Assembly (NCBI GenBank): GCA_903772945.1
Contig: CAICTM010000366.1
Coordinates: 1-64,000, forward strand
Direction of reading: 5' to 3'
DNA: 64,000 nt
Source of the DNA: Seminavis robusta
Lineage: Eukaryota; Bacillariophyta; Bacillariophyceae; Naviculales; Naviculaceae
Both the position numbers and the translations under genes were made by a program. Shown in pieces: positions 1-13,717 of the stretch (within the stretch, counting starts at the first letter, position 1; each line of letters starts with the position of its first letter). The notes beneath the pieces were generated by a model. It searched no databases, had not been told where the DNA came from, and saw only the letters and a program-made list of their open reading frames with translations.

Positions 1-693
1 GTACACCTCTGCGAAGTACCTCTGCGGCTACTGAATACGGAAGGGATGACCTCGGTTTTATTGTCTTGCTTCACTATCTCGCTCAAATTCGAAATCCTCT
101 GGATGCATGCTCCGTCGGTCTTTCGAAAACAACACGAAAACAACACGAAAAAAAACGACGGGAGACTGATCGAGCTGACACCCAGATCGATGCGAAATAT
201 TGAATCGAATCTGACTGACGTCAGTCGGCTGACGTCATCGAAATCAAGATCGAACGATTCTGATTGGCTAATCCTCTACAGGGGCTCTACAGCGATTCTA
301 CAGAGGTAGTGTACGGATTGGGCCGATGTCGGCACGACGGTCCTGCTGTACTTTCTGTACCAATCGTTTGAGGTTCTGATATGCGAACTACCGTGTTGAA
401 GCTAGTGCTTACAGTCAGTACCGGTACCAGGTACTAGCTAGTCTATGTAAAAGGTTCCGCGGTAAAGGGGGGACAAATTTAGCGCTAAAAAGGGGGCCAA
501 AGCGCTGACTTTTGGGGGGTCGAGGGAGACATAAATGAGTGCCACCGAGATTGTTCTTTTTCTCACTATCACTTCCTCACCTCTCAGACCTCTATTGGTA
601 GTTGGTAGCTCCCACCGTACCTGCAGCGCTTACTCATATATACCTCGTTCAGATAGATTCCCTGATTTAACTAACTAACCAACTAACTCAACC
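1..693. other. Intergenic / upstream region of the CSC1-like gene
   Basis: No convincing gene is seen. The region holds two CRE-like octamers (216-237), a GTACCGGTAC palindrome at 418-427, and a pyrimidine-rich leader before the ATG at 694. The 87-codon open frame at 46-309 has no recognisable features. Confidence 0.5.
216..237. promoter_or_regulatory. Pair of CRE-like TGACGTCA sites
   Basis: Two perfect TGACGTCA octamers lie at 216-223 and 230-237, 14 bp start to start, about 460 bp upstream of the CSC1-like start codon. In diatoms, TGACGT-type elements (CCRE) are known bZIP targets in CO2/cAMP-responsive promoters. That they control this gene is an inference. Confidence 0.4.
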
Positions 694-3600
694 ATGGCAA
701 CCCCAACCGAGCAACCAACGGAAGAAGGTATCGAGGCAACACCCAGGGCGTGCGTGGCGCAGTCACTGTTGTTTCGAGATTCGCCAGAAGACATGACGTA
801 CGGTCGACGAGTGGCCTTGTGGCTGAATGAAAGGTTTCCCGGGTTCTATGGTCCGGAGTCGGGTCCCAATGCTCCCTCGTTGGCCAAGGCGTGGGCGTTC
901 TTTGAGCACGTCACGTTGGAACGGTATATTGTACAAGACGACAACGACGATAATGATAATGATAATGATAATACTGATGATGCCACACGATCGTCTGGAA
1001 AACGACAATCCAAAGATCGCAAAATGTCCATTGCCGAACCGGGAGAGCATCACTATCGGACCAAGCTGTATCCCCTCTTGACGACACCGTTGAGTCAATT
1101 GGGGGACTTTGGATTGGGATTTGGGCTCTACTTTTCGACACTACGGGACTTCGCCATTTTGGCCCTGTTGGGAGGTCTGCTCAGTTTGCCCAATCTACTC
1201 TACTTTGCCAGTACGGATTACGATTCCACCACTAATGAAAATCTGGGATCGGGTTTGTTGCGGGGGTCGGCCATTTGTCTCGATCGGAAATGGGTCCCTT
1301 GTCCCACGTGTCAAAAGGACGAATTTGAAAAGCAAAATAAAGGAGCCTATCCCATCAAGAGATTCTCCTTGGCGTGGGTCACAGTGCCCTCCGACGCGGG
1401 ATATTATCTCAATGTCACGGACTATCTGGATTGGAAATTGCTGGATACCAATCATTCCATTGAAGACATCAACTCTGAATCGGAATGGCTCACATGGGAT
1501 CTTGTATTCAATCGAACCGAGGAACAAAACGTGGTTCGTCTCGACAATCTACGAAACGGCACCATTCCCACAACGGATGCATACGGGAGTATTGTCTTGA
1601 ACGAACAGGAGGGATTCATACTGAATGGTACCAATGTCACGGAGCAGCTGGGTTACACACCTCTATGGTGTGGATATTCGACACCGTCCGACTGCTATCT
1701 GGACTTGTATCCATCCATTACCGAAAAGCACGAGGATGGATTTGTGGACGATCCATCCCAAACACGTGTCGGTGACTCGGATTTTGTCGAGGTGGGATTC
1801 GCCCTCAAGAATCTGTGCGATGGAGCCACCGCGCAACAAGGGTGGATCAATTGGGGAACGCTGCTCATTATGATACTGGGGACAACACACATCTATTTTC
1901 GAACCGAACGCATGGAAGTTCGCTTTGATGAAGATGAGCAAACGGCACAAGACTATTCCATTATTGTCAAGAATCCACCACCGGATGCGTGGTATCCGGA
2001 GGAATGGAAAGCGTTTTTTGAACAAGCACTCGACAATGATCCCGATCATCCAAACAACAGTGGCAGTCCTCGCAACAAGGTCACAGTGTGCACGGTGGAT
2101 GTGGACAATGAGGCCATTATTGGGTATCTGGTCCGACGGAGGGACCTCCGACGACAAATCGAAATGGCGTTGCCACCCGACACTCCCCTCGACATTGAGA
2201 CCTTGAAAAAGGAAGTCGAACGGATCCAAGAAGAAAAGACCGGCATGTGCTCGTCCAAATCTCCCGTGCCGCTCATGGTGAAGAAACTCGAGGAACTCGA
2301 GACGGAAATACGAACCTTTTTCAAAACGGTCCAAGAACCGGACACGACCCAGGTGTATCTCACATTTGAGACGGAATCGGCGCAACGTCGCGTCCTGAAA
2401 CAAATGTCCATTGGGACATTGGATGCACGCCGCAACAAAACGGAAGGGATCGATCCACTCTACTTGTTTCGTGGAAAGCACGCTTTGGAAGTACGAGAGC
2501 CGGATGAACCATCCACCATTCGATGGCAGGAACTCAATGCCACGGAATCAACCGTTTTGATTCGAAAGATTGCCACCAGTCTTGCCACTGTTGGGTTCGT
2601 CCTGGCGGCCTACTATATCATTCGAAGACTCTACCTAAAGAATCAACCTTGGTGGGCTGGGATTGTGACAACCCTGTTCACGATTCTGTTTCCCATTGTC
2701 GCCAACATACTCATGGGGTTTGAGAAGCACCACAATGACACAGAACGACAAAAGTGGCTCTTTGTCAAGATTGCGTCGTTCAACATATTGGTGTCGACCG
2801 TGCTGTTGGCACTCGTGACGCCTTTCCAGGTAAGCAAGGGAATGCCGTGCACGTCATACGTATCTGCAACAGCTGTAATACATGATGATATTGGCAGCAT
2901 GCAGCCTCACATTACTCTTTTTTCCAAATCTCACAGGCAACATTGGACCAGAGGGAAAACAGTCTTCCAGGGTTGATCCCTGCTGTGCACAGTCTTTTCT
3001 TTTCCCAGATTACCTTGTCACCAATACTGCAGCTTTTGGATATCGGGGGGAACATAAGCCGTTTCGTGTTGGCGCCACGGGCCAAGACTCAGGCTGAAAT
3101 GAACATGCTCATGAAAGGAACACCAGTTCAATTAGCCGAGCGATATGCCAACATGATGAAATTCCTCTTCATGACTCTCTGGTACTGCTCCATTTATCCC
3201 GCATCGTTCTTCATGGGAAGCGTGGCCCTGACCATTACATTCTTTGTAGATCGATTCAGCATGATGAGATCCTGGGCCCGAAGCTCGCAAGGTAAGTTCA
3301 ACACAACGTTTCCGGGTTAGGAAAAGGTGACGTATTGCTTTGCTCAATCCATTTGCTTGGTCAATCCATTTTGCTTTCTCGGCAGTCGGATCTGAGGTCG
3401 CTGATTTCATCAGGTACTATTATTCACCCTTAGCCATATGTTTGATGTCAGTGGTTTCCGCATACTATTGGTCAGGTTTTCCTTATGTAAGTCTGCGCCG
3501 GATGGTCCAGATAGCAGAAGGATTTCGCCCTCGCTAATATGGCGTTTGCTGCACTCTCTCTTAGGACAACCTGTGCTTGGATGAAAACGCCACTTTGCCG

Positions 3601-4460
3601 GATTACTTCCTTGGGACCTGGGAGGTTGCACCTACGATTGAGAGCTTCAACCTCTTTGGGGGTGCTGGTGAGACACTGGGTCTGGATGTGAATTTAGAGT
3701 TCAACGTGGAATATGTCGGTGAAGAGTTTGATGATCCCATAACCATAGCTCCTGGCGACGACGTGTACAAGTATTGCAATCAGGATCTACGATTTTCTCC
3801 AGGACAATGGACATTCCCTGCCCTACCACAATTTCAACCTGCCGGGCTCGAGTGGATGACAAGTGAACAGGAGGAAATTGTCAGTGGTAAGTGTACATAC
3901 ATTGCTCTTGTCTTTGCTCACCTACTGCCATTTCACCTTCCTCACGCTCTTTCCTTCAACTTTCAGTTCATGGATGGTCAAGTCTGGTGGTGACTCTGCT
4001 CATGGTCCTGGTTATTCTCTCTGCGTTAGCGTACAGGGCGCATCGGTACCTCGTTGGAAAGCACGTCAATCGAGGGCAAGATCAGAACATCGCCTACAGT
4101 GACGTCCAGGTCATCGATAGCTACATTCCGCAGGTAGCAAGTCCCTTCAGCCCATACCCATACGTCTTATGCAACATCGTAAACATTGACACTGATTTGT
4201 TCAACTGGCAAGACGAAGCACACCCGCACGTGGAATATGATGTTACCAGAGACATTGCGACTATTCTTGGGACAGAAGATCACCCAAAACTTTTTGCGCA
4301 AGTCAAGCACTGGCCCGGTCCAAGAGAGGAAGTCGTTGAAGCTCCAGTGTACATAAAGAGAGAAGTACAGACCAAAGATGGAGTCGTCAACGTCTACGAC
4401 GAAGGAGAGCTACTGTTGAGCTTCCAGCACATGGTCATTTCGGACGAAGTATGGGTGTAG
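694..4460 (+). CDS. CSC1/OSCA-TMEM63-like membrane channel (DUF221 family)
   Basis: Five exons read through in frame: 694-2829, 2937-3291, 3386-3486, 3565-3886, 3967-4460, giving 1135 residues; all introns are GT-AG. A first hydrophobic stretch lies at about residues 142-172, followed by a large, glycosylation-rich loop with many NxT/S sites, and a second membrane segment near 385-403. Next comes a soluble region of about 200 residues with a coiled-coil-like stretch, then the motif EPDEPSTIRWQEL near residue 602. That motif resembles the EP/AP-x-x-I-x-W-x-N-L signature before the membrane core in CSC1 proteins. Several further membrane spans follow (about 625-710 and through exons 2, 3 and 5). 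Family members are osmotically or mechanically gated cation channels. A rich second extracellular domain in exon 4 is unusual. The family call rests on remembered motifs; an anoctamin or TMC-like protein is the main alternative. Confidence 0.6.
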
Positions 4461-4599
4461 CCAAGCTGTCACTCGTTCAACTTTTGCAATCAAGGCAATG
4501 AGATCGTTCTTGCTGCAGCGTCTGTACAAGTAAATAATTTGTAAATGTACACTAGTTGGGTAACCATGTATCACTAGCTCTAATAGCCTTGCCAATCGC

Positions 4600-8189
<3,590 letters not shown>

Positions 8190-8879
8190 CGTCTATACCG
8201 TACCGTACAGTATCTTGATCCAACCAGGTGATTGATAGAAAACAACGGCTAAGAATCAACTGATACTAATGAAAGCTTCCCAAAGCTTCAGCCCTCCTTG
8301 ATAGCAAGATGCACTTTCAGTTACTGCCCTGTGTCTTCAATTGGTTTTGCTCGCTTGCAACGAGGCTTCGGGGATGATGAATGATTCAATCGATCACTTG
8401 ATGATGTGTTCAACAAGGAAGTTGTCATGACAACTTTGAAAGATCCAATTTGGATCTTTGCTTCGGAAGATTATTCGACTGTTCGAATTCATTTGTCGAA
8501 TAAGTCGATGAGCCAGAAAATGGTGACTCAATTGGGACTGAGATCGTGACTTACAAGTACTTCCCTCGCGCTCGTTGCACCTGCATCCATGGTTGTTCTT
8601 TTGGAACCAACAAGCGAACATATTATGGAACGCAAATTCACTGAAGGCTCTCAGATTTCAGAACAATGACCATGCAATTGCGCTTCTATGATAAGGCTGA
8701 TACAGGTTCCAAGGGCACCATTAAGCCTCATGATCGCTGAAAGTTCAAATACCTCATCATTCCACCCTTAGATTGACAGATTGCTCTCTTTGCTAAAGTC
8801 GTATGAGATTGCTCTCACAATCCACTGAAGTTCAGCAACCAAAACGCGGATCTTTTCGAAATTCACACTTACAATAACC
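8190..8879. promoter_or_regulatory. Divergent promoter region with three dyad symmetries
   Basis: This 690-bp region separates head-to-head katG (-) and the Hsp20-like gene (+). It holds a perfect 18-bp palindrome (8419-8436, centre GTTGTCATGACAAC), an adjacent 21-bp one with a single unpaired centre base (8439-8459, AGATCCAA/TTGGATCT), and a 9-bp inverted repeat TTATTCGAC/GTCGAATAA with a 15-bp loop (8471-8503). I cannot name binding proteins. Confidence 0.4.
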
Positions 8880-9287
8880 ATGGCCGCCATCGATCAACAC
8901 ACCCACCTGGAACATCCCGCTGCTTCACCTTACCAAGAAGTGGAGGGTTTTCTTCCCCAACAAGAAGGTCCACAGTCCAGCATTCGAATCACCCGATTCT
9001 TTGAAGTGCGACGGGTTCACAGCAGTGCCACAGAGCTTCGTTTGTCCATGGACGTCCCAGCAGGTGTTTCCCTGAGAGACCTTCACATTCACGTGGGTGG
9101 ATTGTGCGATAACAAGAACAAGAAGAACCAAAACTGCACACTTTGCGTCTCGCAACACGGAGGATCCACTGGCAGGGCGTTTTCGTTGAATGCACAATCC
9201 GTCGATTTGGCCAACCTTACTGCGGTCTTGAACCATGACGAGCTTCAGATTATTGCTCCCAAGCACCGACGACGAGCATCCGTTTAA
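8880..9287 (+). CDS. Small Hsp20/alpha-crystallin-like protein
   Basis: A single exon encodes 135 residues; the ATG has a good context (accATGGCC). From about residue 36 the chain reads like an alpha-crystallin domain: a strand-rich core with MDVPAGVSLRDLHIHV (compare the xDLPGxxxxDIxVxV element), then FSLNAQSVDLANLTAVLNHDELQIIAPK, which matches the family's F-x-L-P-x-x-V-D ... A-x-L-x-x-x-x-L-x-I-x-x-P-K end. Such proteins are ATP-independent chaperones that hold unfolding proteins. The canonical GVL is replaced by DEL, and there is a Cys-containing insertion in the middle, so this is a divergent member. It is head to head with katG, which would fit shared stress control, but this is inference. 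Confidence 0.55.
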   Translation: MAAIDQHTHLEHPAASPYQEVEGFLPQQEGPQSSIRITRFFEVRRVHSSATELRLSMDVPAGVSLRDLHIHVGGLCDNKNKKNQNCTLCVSQHGGSTGRAFSLNAQSVDLANLTAVLNHDELQIIAPKHRRRASV

Positions 9288-11073
9288 TTAATAATCACAA
9301 ATGTGAACTGCTCTATAGCCAAACAACAGCCAGCAAAAGGGCTGTTTGTCATGAATGAATAAATGAGCAGGCCTTGGTTGTTTGGCTTGGACGCTATGAG
9401 GATGTACAGTAGACTTGCTAAGATCGGAACGGAAGAGTACAGAGAGTCTGAAGGGACGTTAGCTCTTGCTCGAAGCTATAGTTGTAATACAGTAAATGCA
9501 TAAGAGCTTTTCAGTCATAACGAACTCTGCCTGCTAGCTAGTCATACATGCAGATACCAAAGCTCAAGGAGCAGGGCAGCAACTTGCTGAAACATGGATG
9601 GGTGCTTGACCGTCGAATTTCAAGCTAGCAGTGGGGGTTGACTTCATTTGAAGTGGAACTCGATGGATTCCACGGATCCAACTGTTTATTGCCCTGAAAT
9701 GAGGAGACTTCTTTTCAACTTCTTGGGAGACGACTCTTGGATATTGGAGCCTTTTGAATTTCCCATTGCGCGATTTGCTTCCTTGTCAGCCTATAGTAGC
9801 CCGCAACCCAGCTGCCTTGCCTCCTGCCATGGGTCTCCTCCGAGCAGGAGCCGGTTGACTGGCTGCTCAAAAAATTCTGAACTGACCACCGCAAGCGCTG
9901 ATGCGCTGTAGCTGCCCTTCTCTACTTTCTAGCTAGCTATACAACTTTTGATGGTGGCCCTTTCCAAGTGTGTGCATCGCCTCCCTGACGGAGAGACAGT
10001 TGCTGCAGTTTTCCAGGGCACCGCAGTAGTCTCCATTGTCCTTTTCGAACCACCAACATCAGTCTCAGTTGGGTCAAGATGCTGCTCTCCTGGCTAACTC
10101 TCTCTGATTGCAAGCGCTTTCTGTAGTAGCTCAAGTGCTTTGTCATTGCCATCATCTATGGCCCTGAGAACCATTGCAATTTTGCAGTATGCCTTCGCAG
10201 TATGTGGATCATCTTTGCCAAGCAAAAGACAGTCACACGGTCACTCGTCGCTCCCTGATTGCAAAGAATCGTTGTACCGGTACAACGCCTTGCTTCTGCG
10301 GCTGCCACCAAACCTCAGTTCTCATACTCTCAAAATGATGTCCTTGATGCAGACCCCATCTCTGTTGCCGGTGTGAAAGCTACCCATTTATGTCTCTGCG
10401 GATCGCTCTTGAAAACATCCTCACGGTATCGGCAGCACCGCACAGCATCGTACTAACCCTCTCCCTAAATCTATCATTTACTAGTACTGTAGACGCTTTT
10501 ATCATCGAGTGCATGTAAAACTGTGACTGAAATCCGGAGTGAACTGGGTCTGATGCACTGGCTAGCTCGGTACTGGTAGCCAGTATAGCTGCCAGTCGTA
10601 CCGGTACTCTTGCAGAAAGATGCATCTCAATCTAGAGAACTACAGATAGATGTTGTAAATTTGTTCCAATAAGTTTTCTAGTTACTGCTGTACCGATAGT
10701 CTCAAAAATCTCATTTTCGGCAGCAAAGTTGTCGCCACGTTTTATTACCGCTACCCCAAATGTGCACTCAGAGCTCAGAGTACATCCACACCAGCACTTT
10801 GCCGTACAAGATGCATAACTAGTGCATAGCGCATGGGCACAAGTGGTACAACGAAACTCCATTGCTCCCCTGTATCTTGCTCACAAATTGGACAAGCAAC
10901 TCTCCACAACACAGCCAATTCAGTCGATCAATCCGTACCGTACTCCATTCACTGATTCACTGACAACAAAGAAGCCTCCCTGACGCAGCCAATCCAGTCG
11001 ATCAACCCGTGCCGTACTTCAATCACTGACAACAAACTTCCATCACTGACAACAAACCCAGCTAATCACCACC
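9288..11073. other. Intergenic region
   Basis: About 1.8 kb without a supported gene. It contains CTAGCTAG-type words and a 16-bp palindrome with GTACCGGTAC core (10271-10286). Short open frames (for example 9648-9911) show no domain or signal peptide. Confidence 0.5.
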
Positions 11074-12221
11074 ATGACCATCCTTGTTTCAGCATTTTCC
11101 CTTTTGCTCTTCTCTCTTGTGCATGTTTCTGCTCAAAAGTGCTGTTTCCCTATTTCAGCGAGGCGCCTGGAAGGACAGAGAGAATTGAGCTTGCCTGATC
11201 CTTGTGACCCAGACACCAACGGATGCTTGAATTATGACGAAACCTGTGCATTGACAACCGGGGTGCTCTGCTGCTAATCCACTAGACTTTGAAGTTAAGT
11301 CAACTGGATGGCCTGGATAGCTCATCATTTGATCTGCACACTGCAACAAGACTTTGTTCGCTCACGTCTGCCCCCTGCCTTCCTGCCTCCAGACATGGGC
11401 TGGTGACTGGTTCGACTTTCACGGGGTAAGACAAGTCAAAAGCTCCGTCGATCGTTTGCATTCACAAAAATGATCCATTGAACTCACACGTGCTGCGCTA
11501 TTACTACCTCTAATTGTCACTCAGGAATGCGACCTCGTGTTGTTGAAAGCTACAGAGTTTGGACTTGGATTGGCCATAGAAGTTTCAAGTGCGCACAACG
11601 ATGCGCTATGACTACTCCTACATTGAAAGCATCGCCATCAAGATTGGAGATGATGTCTTGGAAGTGTCTGGTTATGGCTTCTATATGCTCAACCAAATCT
11701 CGGAGGCTGAGTTGCCGTTCCAGATGGCTGGCCTTTTGACTTTGACCCACACCTCCAAGAGTGACAAGGAACACAGCTTCCAGATCAAAGTCACTGGCGA
11801 CCAGTACATTTCTGTGAGTACCTTCAAGGACATGGTCAATTTCAAGGTCGAGAATGCCACCAAGACGCAATTTGAAAGTGTCACTCGTTTGATGGGAGAT
11901 TTTGCCGGGAACAAGAATGGTCGTGATGGTTCCACCATCTTTGAAGATGACAATGCCTTTGGTCAGGAGTGGCAAGTTCTGGACACGGAGGCCAGTCTGT
12001 TTCAAGCCGAACGCTTGCCGCAGCACCCAATGAAGTGTGTCCTGCCCAGTGCTCAGCATGCCACCGAGAAGCGTCGTTTGGGGGAGCAAATCATCTCCGA
12101 GCAAGCCACGAGCGCTGCATGCAGTGGCCGCTATGGGGATGCGAGCAAGGAGTTTAGCATGTGTGTCTACGATGTCATGGCTACGGGTGACCTAGAGGTT
12201 GCTGGAGCCGGTGCCTTCTAA
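11074..12221 (+). CDS. Secreted vWFD-like protein of diatom type, apparently frameshifted
   Basis: Exon 1 (from 11074) gives a signal peptide (about residues 1-21) and a Cys-rich start; its 3' end is not clear. A short exon ending at 11425 encodes TWAGDWFDFHG, and exon 3 (11525-12221) starts ECDLVLL. Together these match the GDPHFxTWxGExYDxxGxCDLVL start of von Willebrand D-like domains in diatom secreted proteins. The rest includes RYDYSYIES, the TFKD element, MGDFAGNKNGRDG, FGQEWQV and the C-terminal CVYDVMATGDLEVAGAGAF, all typical of the family. The frame changes by one base near 11583-11592: GAAGTTTCAAGTGCGC reads on correctly as EVQVRTTM only if one T of the TTT run is removed. This is either a decaying gene or an assembly error. 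These proteins are probably extracellular; their role is unknown. Confidence 0.6.
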
Positions 12222-13717
12222 AAAAAATGCGGGGCAGGAGCCACAGCACGATGCATAATACAAATAGAAAAGTCTGTAATAACTACAGTAGTAGATCTCA
12301 AAAACTTTAGGTTATGTAACGCACGGTTGGTGAAAATGCTCCTGTCTCGACGACGACGTATCTGCGGTAGAGTTTGCCTGTCACAACATAGGTTACACGA
12401 TGCTTTCTTGGCTGCGGCGAGCAAGTGGGGTTCCACTTGTTTCTAACGGAAGGAATACGATTCCATCTCAACTCTTTTCTGGTAGTAGTAAAGGGAAAAG
12501 CCCTTGAATATGGAAGGAAAGGACCGAGGACTCTTGGCACTGTTGGGGTTAGCTAAAAGTAATGCACCGTTTGGGTAGCGTTGAAACTTGGAAGAGCCAT
12601 GTCTTCTCCGCAGACGAACAAATCTCGAAGGGCTCCTTCCATGGCATCATCCAGGATATCTCCTGTGACGATGCGAACCCTTGAAAAAAACACGAGGAGT
12701 ACCATTGCGGTGGCCCAGGTCAAGTAGTGTCGTGGAGGGGTGGTCATGGCTGTACGTCTTGACAGCGTGTTGGTGGCGCGAGAAGGCGATATCCTGTTGG
12801 GTAAGTGCTTTCTCTATTGGCGGAGATTCTTCTAACTGATTTCGTTGTGGGAAGAATTGCGTTTGCAAGTTGTGTCAGCTTCAGTGTGTGAACACAATGA
12901 AGATGAGCCAAGATGCGATTGATGGAGTCGAGCAAACCCGAAGAGCAACATCCAAATTCGAAGAGCAACATCCAAATTCGAACCGCACATGTTCTTGTTT
13001 TGTGAGAGAGTTGCGGTCCCCTTGCGTTTGGTCACGTTGCGAAAGCATCACGAGTTGATTCTTTTGTGGAACAGTATGATTTACAGTACCACCAGGAGCC
13101 TGGCTACCGGTAGCTAGTCTAGTCTACTTTTATGGTATCTTGAGCCATTGGCAACTGTGGCAAGAGGAGGATCCTATTCTATTCCTCCGTCAGCTCGGTA
13201 AGCCCAAGCCATATCCATGCATCGATACCATCGCAAACATATTCCTGAACAACATTTGCCGATGGACATGCTACCGGTATCCACCAAGAAGAAGGAAGGG
13301 CAAAAGCAACCTCCAGCAGTGACCGATGGAGGGAAGGTGAAAGGCGATCCCCCAAGCCAATCAAAATCATGAAGACCGACCAAGCTTCCGAAGAATCTGC
13401 AGTGGACTACACATCTCAGGTGAGTCTGCTCGGCATGACCAAGAATTTAAATGAACGATTTACAGGGAGTCTCACATACAGTACCGGTACATGTAATTGT
13501 TCCAAGGGAGGTGTGCTCCTCGAGAAGCTTGCTTTATTAGTATACATCTACACCGTGAAAAAATGGAATGAGGAAAGCCGAGTCAACTGCAAGCGCTTCC
13601 TACATGTAGAATAACTTGGGCCGAGTCAAGTCAACTGCAAGCAATTCACCGTTTCGTCGGAAACCTTGCTGTGCCAACCTCCTGCTTTGACATGTTCAAA
13701 ACTTGTTGCAGCCGGTG
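12222..13717. other. Intergenic region
   Basis: About 1.5 kb. A 64-codon minus-strand frame (12553-12747) encodes a hydrophobic N-terminal helix followed by an acidic tail and might be a small secreted peptide, but nothing else supports it. A direct repeat of CCGAAGAGCAACATCCAAATTCGAA-type sequence lies at 12939-12980, and GTACCGGTAC at 13481-13490. Confidence 0.35.

Noticed and set aside
9648-9911. 87-codon plus-strand frame
   Set aside because: No signal peptide, domain or repeat; lies in a region rich in stops and palindromic words.
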